DNA from: Planctomycetota bacterium
Lineage (GTDB): Bacteria; Planctomycetota; Phycisphaerae; WQYP01
Length of the DNA stretch: 46,677 nucleotides
Assembly (NCBI GenBank): GCA_021808485.1
Contig: JAKBBN010000017.1
Coordinates: 1 to 46,677 of the forward strand
Reading direction: 5' to 3'
Part shown: piece after piece, positions 34,607 through 42,923 of the stretch
Position numbering within the stretch: the stretch's first letter is position 1
How the letters are laid out: each line of letters opens with the position of its first letter
Position numbers and translations under genes: made by a program
Notes under the pieces: model-generated
What the model saw: the letters and a program-made list of their open reading frames with translations, nothing else
Database searches by the model: none
What the model was told of the DNA's origin: nothing

Positions 34607-36589
34607 ATGACCGATATTTTAAGTTTCCTGTTCCGGGCTTTTATGGTTCGAGCCGGACGGCTGTTTGCCGGCCGCTCCGCGGCGTTGTTGTGCATCGGTC
34701 TGGTGTGGCTGGCAGGCATGGGTCTGGAAGCGCAAACCGGGCGGGGCGGTATCATTTCGGAAAAGCTCACGGCGGTTCCGGCGACCGTGCATGTCGGTCA
34801 AAAATTCACGCTCATATTTACCGTGCATGTTCAGGCGGGATACCACATTCAATCCGCCCATCCGCTGGACCCTGCGTTTATACCCACGCAGTTAACCGCA
34901 AAGACCGATCCCAGCGTGAAATTTGGCGCGGTGCAAAATCCCCAAGCGATACTGCTTCCGGCATCGACTGCAATAACGACGGCCGGCAAAATATCCGTCT
35001 ACGAAAACGACGTGAAGTTTACGATTACCGGGCAAGTTAAGCCCGGTGCGCCGACCGGTCATTTGAAATTAAGCGTGGAATTTCAGGCACAGGCATGCAA
35101 CAGCCAGAGTTGCTTTATGCCGGTGGATAAAACTTTCAGTGTGCCGTTAACCGTGCTGCCGGCTGCGGCCGGAACTGTAAAAACAGGCGCGCAACCCGCG
35201 GTAAAAGCCGGATCATTGAACACCGGCGGATCAGTATCCGCTGCCGCCGCTCCGCTTCCCGCCGCCCGAACCGAAATGTCGCATCCGGGTTCCCGGCCCC
35301 GGCAATCGCTTAGCGTGGCGGAACAGGTAAGAATCATTAATTCGCGGCCGTATCATGTGGCCGGCCGGCAACTGCCGGTGTGGGAACTGGTATTGTTCGC
35401 CCTGCTTGGCGGATTGATATTGAATATCATGCCGTGCGTGCTGCCGGTTATTCCACTGAAAGTGCTTTCACTGGTGCATCAGGCACACGGAAACAGGAAG
35501 TGGGCCGTGGTGCATGCGCTGGTGTTTTCCGCGGGGGTGATATCACTGTTTGCCGGCTTGGCCGTGGCGATGAGCATATACCGTGCTGTAACCCATCATC
35601 ATCTGATGTATGGCATGCAAAATGGGAATCCGGTATTTCTTTTCGCCATCGGGCTGATTGTGCTGGCCCTGGGATTGTCGATGCTTGGCGTGTGGACAAT
35701 ATCCGCGCCGCGTGCGATTTCCAATGTGCAGACGCCGCAAACCGGATTGATCGGTTCATTCTGCATGGGGCTTTTGGCGACAATTCTGGCTACGCCGTGC
35801 AGCGCGCCTTATCTTGGGCCGCTGCTGACCGTTGCGCTGGGTGAGTCCGCCGCGGTCATGGTGTTGTACTTCATATTAATCGGGGTGGGAATGGCTGTTC
35901 CGTACATTATCTTGGCGGCATTTCCACAGCTCTTAAGCCGTGTCCCGCGGGCGGGTCGCTGGTCGGAGCTTCTCAAACAGGCGCTGGGATTGGTGATGGT
36001 GGGGGTCGCCGCGTATCTGTTCAGCAGCTTACAGACGCATCACGCCTTGATGGTGGCGCTGGCTATCGCCGTTGTAATGGGCAGTGTGCTGTGGGTGTGG
36101 GGGCAGGCGGTGAATCCGGGAATGCCGGAAGGGCGCATCTGGTCAATCCGGTTTGCGGCGCTTGCGGCCGGCGTAGCGCTGGCGGCGGGAATCTGGATTT
36201 ACAATGGCGGCCTGCTGAAGCGGACTACCAACGCCAGCGGCCGATGGCAGGCATTTTCGCTTCACAAGTTGGATTCCGCTTTGCGGCACAAACGGCCGGT
36301 CGTGGTAGATTTTACCGCGGCCTGGTGCATTAACTGCAAATATGTAAAGCACTTTGTGCTGGATACTTCCCCCGTTCGGCGGAGCTTTAAACGCGCTGAT
36401 GCCCTGCTGCTGCGTGCGGATTTAACCCGCGAGCCACCGGTGGAAAAGGCGTTGTTGTACAAACTCGGCTGGCGATCAATTCCGGTATTGGCGATATTCT
36501 CGCCCGCGCATCCCTATTCGCCGGTTCTTCTCCATGACATATATTCAGCCCAGGCGGTGCAGAACGCCGTTCATCAAGCGGGGAGTTGA
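34607..36589 (+). CDS. dsbD: Thiol:disulfide interchange protein DsbD
   Basis: DsbD carries electrons from cytoplasmic thioredoxin across the membrane to periplasmic reductases. The 660 residues show a signal peptide (hydrophobic stretch near 22-40), an N-terminal alpha domain (about 45-185) with the Cys pair in QACNSQSC, a membrane domain with the first redox Cys in NIMPCVLPVIPLK and the second in ATPCSAPYLGPLL, and a C-terminal thioredoxin-like domain with CINC at 574-577 (VDFTAAWCINCKY). All six redox Cys are present. The ATG at 34607 is preferred over 34598 because AAGGA lies 8 bases before it. It is a full-length, standard member. Downstream is the convergent kinase gene. Confidence 0.94.
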   Translation: MTDILSFLFRAFMVRAGRLFAGRSAALLCIGLVWLAGMGLEAQTGRGGIISEKLTAVPATVHVGQKFTLIFTVHVQAGYHIQSAHPLDPAFIPTQLTAKTDPSVKFGAVQNPQAILLPASTAITTAGKISVYENDVKFTITGQVKPGAPTGHLKLSVEFQAQACNSQSCFMPVDKTFSVPLTVLPAAAGTVKTGAQPAVKAGSLNTGGSVSAAAAPLPAARTEMSHPGSRPRQSLSVAEQVRIINSRPYHVAGRQLPVWELVLFALLGGLILNIMPCVLPVIPLKVLSLVHQAHGNRKWAVVHALVFSAGVISLFAGLAVAMSIYRAVTHHHLMYGMQNGNPVFLFAIGLIVLALGLSMLGVWTISAPRAISNVQTPQTGLIGSFCMGLLATILATPCSAPYLGPLLTVALGESAAVMVLYFILIGVGMAVPYIILAAFPQLLSRVPRAGRWSELLKQALGLVMVGVAAYLFSSLQTHHALMVALAIAVVMGSVLWVWGQAVNPGMPEGRIWSIRFAALAAGVALAAGIWIYNGGLLKRTTNASGRWQAFSLHKLDSALRHKRPVVVDFTAAWCINCKYVKHFVLDTSPVRRSFKRADALLLRADLTREPPVEKALLYKLGWRSIPVLAIFSPAHPYSPVLLHDIYSAQAVQNAVHQAGS

Positions 36590-36642
36590 ACCGCCGCACC
36601 GCGCCGGTAATTTTTCAAATTAAACGCCCGAAGAATTGTGTC

Positions 36643-37923
36643 TTATTTAACCAGCAGTATGAAAATAATGACAACTGCGGCCACCAGCAGCCCCAGCAGG
36701 GCTAGCACCAGCGGATCGGTAAACTTCTGTTGAAGCGTGCGGGATGCCAGATCTATTGTTTTTTGATGATCAAGATCCGTCAGCGGAGAGTCATCCTCCA
36801 CCGCATCCCCGGCGGAATTCCGGTCCAAATTAGCCAGTGAGGACAAGTCGTAGGATTTTCGGGCAAGTAAAGGCGGTTGGCCATTGGCAATGGCTTGCAG
36901 GTCCGCCAACATATCTTCCGTATTTGCGTAACGTTTTTTTGCATCTTTAGCCATCGCCACTTCAATTATTTCGCCTACTCCGGCGCTTAATGAAGTTACG
37001 ATGTGATCCGGCGGCACCAATTCTTCCTTCAGGTGCTTGTGCATTACCGCAGCCGGCGACGGGGCTTCAAACGGCACCTTGCCGGTCACCATGTGATAAA
37101 AAGTGGCTCCCAAGGAATAAATATCCGCGCGAAAGTCTATATTTACCTCGCCGCGAATTTGTTCCGGCGAAATGTAATAGGGCGTGCCATACGCTTTTCC
37201 GGCTTCGGCCAAGGCGGCAGCCTGATCCGTGGCGTCACGTGCCAGACCCATATCCGCAAGTTTTGCCACACCGGAAGGTGTAATCATGATATTTTTGGGT
37301 TTCACATCGCGGTGGATCAGGCCATGGTGGTGGGCATGCACCAGCGCTTTGCATACCTGAATGATGATATCAAGAGCCTCTTTTTCACTATAAGGCTTGC
37401 CATTATCCACCAGATGGTCGTAGACGGTTTTACCTTCCACGAATTCCATGACGAAATAGTGGTAACCGCCGGCCTCGCCTACGTCATAGGCACCGACGAT
37501 GTTGGCATGGTTCAGCTTTGCCGCCGCCTTGCCTTCCATGTAAAAGCGGTCGACAAATTCTTTATTTTCGCTCATTTTACGGGGCAGAACTTTGATGGCC
37601 ACCAGCCGATCAAGGGAAAGCTGCCGCGCTTTAAAGACGGTCGCCATGGCGCCGGCGCCAAGTTTGGAAAGTATCTGGTAGCCCGGAATCTGCTGGAATG
37701 ATTTCTGATCATCCAGGTTGCCCTTTATCCGGGCAAGCTGCCCGTTGGTGACATAACCGTTCTCCACCAGCAGATCGCCCAGAGATCGATGATTGTTCTG
37801 CCGTTCGAGTTCCGCCTGCAGTGCCCGGCAGTCATTAAGCTCGTCGCTGGTGCAAAGGCCCTGTTCCACAATGGTGCGGCCGAGAAGAGTATCCATTTTG
37901 CTGATTGTGCTGCTGTCTGACAT
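36643..37923 (-). CDS. Membrane-anchored Ser/Thr protein kinase with N-terminal MshEN-like region
   Basis: The 426-residue product has a kinase domain at about 80-350: glycine loop LGAGAMATVFKA, Lys111 in VAIKVL, HRDVKPKN with Asp206, and DMG (224-226) in place of DFG, then GTPYYISPEQ. It ends in a single C-terminal helix (LVLALLGLLVAAVVIIFILL) that would anchor it with the kinase inside. The first 70 residues hold two similar motifs, LLGRTIVEQGLCTSDELNDC and SLGDLLVENGYVTNGQLARI, of the kind seen in T2SSE_N/MshEN domains, which in some proteins bind cyclic di-GMP. That resemblance is from memory and weak. DMG is found in other active kinases. Targets are unknown; neighbours give no clue. Confidence 0.9.
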   Translation of the reverse strand: MSDSSTISKMDTLLGRTIVEQGLCTSDELNDCRALQAELERQNNHRSLGDLLVENGYVTNGQLARIKGNLDDQKSFQQIPGYQILSKLGAGAMATVFKARQLSLDRLVAIKVLPRKMSENKEFVDRFYMEGKAAAKLNHANIVGAYDVGEAGGYHYFVMEFVEGKTVYDHLVDNGKPYSEKEALDIIIQVCKALVHAHHHGLIHRDVKPKNIMITPSGVAKLADMGLARDATDQAAALAEAGKAYGTPYYISPEQIRGEVNIDFRADIYSLGATFYHMVTGKVPFEAPSPAAVMHKHLKEELVPPDHIVTSLSAGVGEIIEVAMAKDAKKRYANTEDMLADLQAIANGQPPLLARKSYDLSSLANLDRNSAGDAVEDDSPLTDLDHQKTIDLASRTLQQKFTDPLVLALLGLLVAAVVIIFILLVK

Positions 37924-38158
37924 ATAACTTTCGTATCTTACCCATCAGGTCCGATATAACCGGTACCTGTCCGCATTGCACCGATTCACCAGATAAGTAA
38001 TATATCGGCTCCGCAATCAGGAAAATCTAGGTGTGTTAGTTTTACGCCCAGTTCCGCCATATTGCAAGCCGGACCGCCGCCGGGACCGCCCGGCAAACCC
38101 GCCGATTGTCGCCGCGCGGCCTTTACAGTCGGGCAACGCGGCGGCAAACTGTCTTATT

Positions 38159-39133
38159 ATGAATACGACCACCACCCCTTCAACAGTCGAATCCAAGTCG
38201 CCAAGCCTCGCTGTACGCATCGGTCGGCTGAGCCTGGCCAACCCCACCATGACGGCATCGGGCACCTGCGGGTATGCCGATGAATATGCGGATTTTTCCG
38301 ATCTATCCCGGCTGGGTGCCTTTGTCACCAAGTCCATCAGCAAACTTCCCCGCAAAGGCAACGAAAGCTACCGGGTTATTGAGACCCGCGCCGGCATGCT
38401 CAATGCCATTGGTCTGGCGAATATCGGTCTGGAGCGGTTTATTTCTGAAAAAGTTCCACGCCTCGCCCGGATGGGTGTACCGGTAATCGTTAATGTACCC
38501 GGCTGGTGCACCGAAGATTATGCCGATGTCGCCGAACGCTTTGACCGGGAGATACCGGTTGTCGCCGGAATTGAACTTAATGTCAGCTGCCCAAATGTAA
38601 AAAACGGCTTAAGTTTTGGAACGGACCCGGTGCGCCTTGCGGAACTCGTGGCCGCCGTGCGCAAACGGGTTCATCGATGCACGCTTATTGTCAAGCTGTC
38701 GCCGAATGTGGCAGATGTGGCCGTGACCGCCAGGGCCGCGGTGGAGGCCGGTGCGGACGCATTGTCACTGGTCAACACATTCACCGCCATGGTGGTGGAT
38801 GTGGAGAAAGGCCGCCCGATGCTGGCCAACGGTACCGGCGGGTTAAGCGGACCGGCAATTAAGCCGATCGCGGTATATATGGTCCACCGGGTTTACAGCC
38901 AGGTAGCCAAGGCTCACGGCATCCCGATCATTGGAATGGGCGGCATCCAAACATGGAAAGATGCCGTGGAATTTCTTCTTGCCGGGGCCACCGGAATCGC
39001 CGTGGGTACGGCGCTTTTTGTGGATCCCGCATCACCGCAGAAAATATTTGACGGCTTGACGGCATACCTGGCGCGTAAAGGGAAGAGTTCAGTGCAGGAT
39101 ATCATAGGAACCCTGAATACGGATTCCCCCTGA
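38159..39133 (+). CDS. pyrD: Dihydroorotate dehydrogenase, class 1B type
   Basis: This flavoenzyme oxidises dihydroorotate to orotate in pyrimidine synthesis. The 324 residues have the FMN barrel signatures NPTMTASGTCGY, ISKLPRKGNESYRVIET, the catalytic-loop NVSCPNVKNGL with Cys144 (class 1 uses Cys, class 2 uses Ser), and GMGGIQTWKDAVEFLLAGA plus VGTALF at the end. The layout is that of the NAD-linked 1B type, whose partner PyrK is not in the window. The start is chosen at the ATG that begins the family; the frame extends 42 codons upstream without similarity, and no good ribosome binding site is visible. It is divergent from the kinase gene. Confidence 0.93.
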   Translation: MNTTTTPSTVESKSPSLAVRIGRLSLANPTMTASGTCGYADEYADFSDLSRLGAFVTKSISKLPRKGNESYRVIETRAGMLNAIGLANIGLERFISEKVPRLARMGVPVIVNVPGWCTEDYADVAERFDREIPVVAGIELNVSCPNVKNGLSFGTDPVRLAELVAAVRKRVHRCTLIVKLSPNVADVAVTARAAVEAGADALSLVNTFTAMVVDVEKGRPMLANGTGGLSGPAIKPIAVYMVHRVYSQVAKAHGIPIIGMGGIQTWKDAVEFLLAGATGIAVGTALFVDPASPQKIFDGLTAYLARKGKSSVQDIIGTLNTDSP

Positions 39134-39153
39134 CCCCCGATGTTGTTCCGGGT

Positions 39154-39615
39154 TCAGGATGCGGCAGCGGCGGGCTTGGCCGGCGGGCCGAGCGGCTCAA
39201 TTTTGCTTCGCCGGTCCATGGCCATATTGGCCAGCGCATCCGGGCGAGTGTTGTTTTCCCGATAGACATGCTGGATGGTCCATTTCGGTATCCTGTTCAG
39301 CTGCGCCAACGCCTCGGCATGCAGCGGCTGAAGAGCGGCGTTTCGTACCTTGTAAATTCCCATAATCTGCCGCACCACCAGTTCGCTGTCAGCGCGAATA
39401 GTTAATTGACCGGCGCCGATTGCCGCCGCGGCTTCGGCGCCCCGGATGAGAGCCTGGTATTCAGCGACATTGTTCGTGGCGGTGCCGATAAACTCACCCA
39501 ATTCATAAACCGTCTGCCCTTCGTGTGTCCGCAGGGTCAGACCGACGGCCGCCGGGCCGGGATTTCCGCGCGATCCCCCATCAAACTGCAGTACCAGGTG
39601 AGGCTGCGCGGGCAT
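39154..39615 (-). CDS. RNase HI family protein
   Basis: The 153-residue product has the RNase H fold motifs: FDGGSRGNPG (first catalytic Asp), NNVAEYQALI (Glu), IRADSELVV (Asp) and RENNTRPDALAN (last Asp). These are the residues that bind the two catalytic metals, so it should cut RNA in RNA-DNA hybrids. The tail of about 20 residues (RRSKIEPLGPPAKPAA) is Pro/Ala-rich. It resembles the short RNase HI domain found in actinobacteria (Rv2228c-like) rather than E. coli RnhA, which has a basic protrusion missing here. AAGGAG lies 5 bases before the ATG. It follows the zinc-ribbon coiled-coil gene by 55 bases and is probably in its operon. Confidence 0.9.
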   Translation of the reverse strand: MPAQPHLVLQFDGGSRGNPGPAAVGLTLRTHEGQTVYELGEFIGTATNNVAEYQALIRGAEAAAAIGAGQLTIRADSELVVRQIMGIYKVRNAALQPLHAEALAQLNRIPKWTIQHVYRENNTRPDALANMAMDRRSKIEPLGPPAKPAAAAS

Positions 39616-39670
39616 GATGACTCCTTGAACCGGGAAAGCAGGATTTAAAAAGATTTATGGCGGCGGAATA

Positions 39671-40432
39671 TCAGGTCGGCTGAACGGCATTGGCATTAAG
39701 CATTTCATTCAGATACAAAATACGGCCGCAGGAATTGCACTTACGGATTTCATCTCTGCCGCGAAGAACATTCACATCTTCCACATTCAGGCTCATGTAG
39801 CACCCGCCGCAAGTGACATTTTCCAGATCATCATGGTCAAATTCCGCCGCCGCCATGACATTGCCGGGATATTTTTGGTGGATGCGCTCGTATTGCCTTC
39901 GCGCATCGGGGGGAACGTTGCCCAACGCGTGGCCGCGACCGGCCTCAAGCCGGCTGATCAATTCTTTGACGTGTCCCACCTGTTCGCTGTTTTTTTTCTG
40001 TGTATCGGCCAGGGAGGCCTGCGCTTTTTCAAGCTGCGCCATCGCTTCGGTCGTGCTTTTGGTGTTCGCTTCGAGCTGTTGCATCAGTTCAAGGGCGACC
40101 TTTTCGATTTTTCCCACCTCCGCTTTCTCGGCTGATATTTGCACGAGAATGGCGGAATATTCCCGGTTGTTCTTGGTGGTATTTAAGCTTTGGCGCATTT
40201 TTTCAATGCGTTCCTGCCGCGACGCGATATCCAGTTCATGCCCCGAAATGGCGGCCTGTAACTTCCTGCCCGCGGATTCATGCTCCGCAATATTTTCGCG
40301 AAGGTGGACGATATTGTTTTCAACTGCGACCTGATCTTTAAGCAGTGCGGCCAGGCGGCTGCGGAATTCCTGCATATCATGATCTATTTTGTGCAGCGCC
40401 AGCAGCGCGGGGACGATGGTTTGAACCGACAT
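39671..40432 (-). CDS. Coiled-coil C4-type zinc-ribbon protein (DUF164 type)
   Basis: The 253 residues are a long coiled coil (about 10-175, heptad-like Leu/Ile with many Lys and Glu) ending in a zinc ribbon with Cys pairs in VTCGGCYMSL and RKCNSCGRILYL. This is the architecture of PF02591 (zf-RING_7/DUF164). The family is widespread, and its role is not well known; RNA or protein binding has been proposed. AGGTG lies 5 bases before the ATG. Its companion is the RNase HI gene; the same neighbour pair is, as I recall, found in actinobacteria. Confidence 0.88.
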   Translation of the reverse strand: MSVQTIVPALLALHKIDHDMQEFRSRLAALLKDQVAVENNIVHLRENIAEHESAGRKLQAAISGHELDIASRQERIEKMRQSLNTTKNNREYSAILVQISAEKAEVGKIEKVALELMQQLEANTKSTTEAMAQLEKAQASLADTQKKNSEQVGHVKELISRLEAGRGHALGNVPPDARRQYERIHQKYPGNVMAAAEFDHDDLENVTCGGCYMSLNVEDVNVLRGRDEIRKCNSCGRILYLNEMLNANAVQPT

Positions 40433-40626
40433 CAGGTCACCTCAACAATCTAAGAACCGCAGTTTACCAGCAAGCGGGACTTTCCGCCAACTGTCGGCAT
40501 GACGGAAAAGTGGTTTAAGTTTGATTATCGCCAAGTCTTATGTGAAAAAAATACCTGCCCACGGCACAGAGTCGCCATTTTTTAGCCGTTCGTTTACGAT
40601 TTCAAAGGTATGACAATGGAGCCGAC

Positions 40627-41400
40627 ATGACAGTTATAGCGCTGGATATAGGTAACACCCGCCTGGGCGCCGGATTGTTTACGGATGGAAAAGCCGTTGA
40701 CCCGGCCCAGAGAATCAATTGTGCCGACTGGCAGGCGGAATTGCCGGGATTGCTTCGGACCCTTATGGACCAAAGTTCGGAAAAGATTGATGGCGTGGCG
40801 GTGAGCAGCGTATTTCCGGCCCTGACCGGGCCGGTGTGCGAACTTGCCCGGCGGACCACGGGCAGCCAGGTACTTATTGCCGGAGTCGATATGGCGATAC
40901 CGGTGAAAACGGCGCTCGCCGATGAATCGACTGTAGGCACAGACAGGCTGCTTGGCGCTTTATCCGCGTATGTGAATACCGAACAGGCCTGCGTGATAAT
41001 CAGCGCGGGAACGGCCCTGGTGGTGGACTGTATTGACGATAATGGTTTATTTCTGGGGGGGGCGATCGGCCCGGGGCTGCAGCTATGCGCAAAGGCTCTG
41101 CACGATGGCACGGCCCAACTGCCCGTCGCCACACTTGATCCGGTGAGCGATCCGATGGGAAAAAATACCATGGAGGCCCTTAATTCCGGCATTTACGCAA
41201 TGGCCAGAGGCGGTGTGCGGGAACTTGTTGAAAAGATTGCCGACGGCCTGGGCCGCTGGCCGCATGTCGTGGCCACCGGCGGTGACGCGCGGCGGCTGCT
41301 TGCGGACAGCGGACTGGTTGATTCGTTTATTCCGGACCTGGCGCTGCAGGGCGCGGCTCTTCTTTGGGAACACTGCCGGGCCAATCAACCTGAAAAATAG
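40627..41400 (+). CDS. coaX: Type III pantothenate kinase
   Basis: CoaX phosphorylates pantothenate in the first step of coenzyme A synthesis. The 257 residues begin MTVIALDIGNTRLGAGLF (phosphate-binding DxGNT), have GTDRLLGAL with Asp106, the likely catalytic base, then ISAGTALVVDCIDDNG and GGAIGPGLQL, and finally VVATGGDARRLL. In most CoaX proteins the block before GTA is DxGTA, where the Asp helps bind a monovalent cation; here it is Ser126. This may weaken or change cation need. GGAG lies 9 bases before the ATG. The gene opens a plus-strand group with a zinc-ribbon orphan and mtnP. Confidence 0.92.
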   Translation: MTVIALDIGNTRLGAGLFTDGKAVDPAQRINCADWQAELPGLLRTLMDQSSEKIDGVAVSSVFPALTGPVCELARRTTGSQVLIAGVDMAIPVKTALADESTVGTDRLLGALSAYVNTEQACVIISAGTALVVDCIDDNGLFLGGAIGPGLQLCAKALHDGTAQLPVATLDPVSDPMGKNTMEALNSGIYAMARGGVRELVEKIADGLGRWPHVVATGGDARRLLADSGLVDSFIPDLALQGAALLWEHCRANQPEK

Positions 41401-41450
41401 CCCGCGGCGAGGCATTGCATTTTGGTTGTATATCTCGGAAACTTATTTGT

Positions 41451-41888
41451 ATGTCAGAGAGGTTTGTCATTGTCTTGCAATCGGTTCCCGACCCGGTAAC
41501 ACAGGAACGGCTCGAAGATATGGGCTTTTTTCGGGATCCCGTGGATCGCGTCTGGTCGCGGTTCTGCTCAAAATCCGAAGTGGAAGTGGTCGGCACATGG
41601 TTGAAAAATCACCGGCTGGAACATCGTGTGGCCAGGGCCCAGGGCCGCGGCATGCGAAAAAAATATCCATGCCTGACCGATCTTCTTTTGCGGAGCGACG
41701 GCGGCAGCCCTACGTCATGCGCCCTGTGCGGCATGACCGGCGTTTTCTGCCGAAAATGGGTGGAGGGAGACGATACGGACAGTATTGACTACCCGGCCCA
41801 GCTTTCGTTTTACATGTGCGGCCAATGTGTGCAGTCGCGAATGTCGCCGCATCCGCGATTGTATGTGCCGGCGGAAGATGCGTTATAA
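41451..41888 (+). CDS. Hypothetical zinc-ribbon protein
   Basis: I do not recognise this 145-residue protein. The N-terminal half (SERFVIVLQSVPDPVTQERL; FFRDPVDRVWSRF) has no known motif. The C-terminal half has CALC at about 86-89, a further Cys in GVFCRKW, and CGQC at about 122-125, so one four-Cys zinc ribbon is likely. The ATG at 41451 is chosen for its position; only a weak GGAAA precedes it. It sits between coaX and mtnP on the same strand, with gaps of 50 and 147 bases. Confidence 0.65.
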   Translation: MSERFVIVLQSVPDPVTQERLEDMGFFRDPVDRVWSRFCSKSEVEVVGTWLKNHRLEHRVARAQGRGMRKKYPCLTDLLLRSDGGSPTSCALCGMTGVFCRKWVEGDDTDSIDYPAQLSFYMCGQCVQSRMSPHPRLYVPAEDAL

Positions 41889-42035
41889 CGTCCTTATGCC
41901 CCCGGAACGCACATGAACGCATATAATTTTCGGCGGCCGGAGCTGTAAGCGCATTCGATGTGCCGCGGCCGCAGTTTGCCGGCCGCACGGCAGCCGGGGC
42001 TGCAATCGGGGTGGCAGGTAAAACCGGGGTAAAAT

Positions 42036-42923
42036 GTGACGGAACGTGTCGGCATTATCGGTGGATCGGGCCTGGGTGAGCAGTTGCTTGCCGGCGGACA
42101 TGGGCAGGCGGTGGACATTCAGACGCCATTCGGTCCGCCCAGCGGCCCGCTGATTCTGGCGCAATGGCAGGGGGTGCCTGTTGCCATCCTTTCCCGACAC
42201 GGCCGCGGTCATTGTCTGAATCCGACGCAAGTGCCGTATCGGGCCAATATATTTGCCATGAAGCTCGCGGGTTGCCGGTGGATTCTGGCCAGCGGCGCCG
42301 TGGGCAGTTTGGACGAGCGATTGGCGCCGCGGACTCTCGTGCTTGTGGATCAGGCTATTGATCGAACGGTGCACCGAGTCGGCACGTTTTATGAGCGGGC
42401 GGCGGTGCATGTGGATTTTGCCGACCCGGTGTGCCCGGATTTGCGGGCGATTGTCGCCGCGGCGGGCGAAGAGTTGAAAGATCGCGTCCAAATTCATCCC
42501 GGCGGAACCTATGTGTGCATGGAAGGTCCGGCGTTTTCCACCCGCGCTGAATCCAAACTGCATAAAAGCTGGGGCGGAAGCGTCATCGGCATGACGCTCA
42601 TGCCCGAAGCAAAACTGGCCCGCGAGGCGGAAATAGCGTATGCGTCCATCGCCTTGGTTACGGATTATGATTGCTGGAAGCCGCATCCGACGGACAAGCC
42701 GCTGGGTGAATTGATGAAAGAGATCGTATCTCACTTGCAAAGCGCATCGGATAACGCGCTGAATCTTATCCGTACCGCGGTGCCGCGGATTTGGGAGGCC
42801 AGAACCCGTGAATTTGCGTCCCAGCGCGCGCTGGCCCTTGGAATCTGGTCGGATAAGCGGCAAATTTCGCCGGACGAACAGGCCAGACTTGCGCCGTTGT
42901 GGGGCCGGTATTTTACTTCATGA
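42036..42923 (+). CDS. mtnP: S-methyl-5'-thioadenosine phosphorylase
   Basis: MtnP splits methylthioadenosine with phosphate to adenine and methylthioribose-1-phosphate in methionine salvage. The 295 residues have GIIGGSGLGE at the start (phosphate loop), SRHGRGHCLNP, GTYVCMEGPAFSTRAES, GMTLMPEAKLAREAEI and VTDYDCW. The MTDYDCW-type block favours 6-aminopurines, so adenine nucleosides rather than inosine or guanosine. The start is GTG, preceded by CGGGGT; the ATG two bases earlier is out of frame. Its stop overlaps the next start as ATGA. Confidence 0.93.
   Translation: MTERVGIIGGSGLGEQLLAGGHGQAVDIQTPFGPPSGPLILAQWQGVPVAILSRHGRGHCLNPTQVPYRANIFAMKLAGCRWILASGAVGSLDERLAPRTLVLVDQAIDRTVHRVGTFYERAAVHVDFADPVCPDLRAIVAAAGEELKDRVQIHPGGTYVCMEGPAFSTRAESKLHKSWGGSVIGMTLMPEAKLAREAEIAYASIALVTDYDCWKPHPTDKPLGELMKEIVSHLQSASDNALNLIRTAVPRIWEARTREFASQRALALGIWSDKRQISPDEQARLAPLWGRYFTS

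Noticed and set aside
41883..42863. 326-codon minus-strand frame
   Set aside because: Antisense to mtnP.
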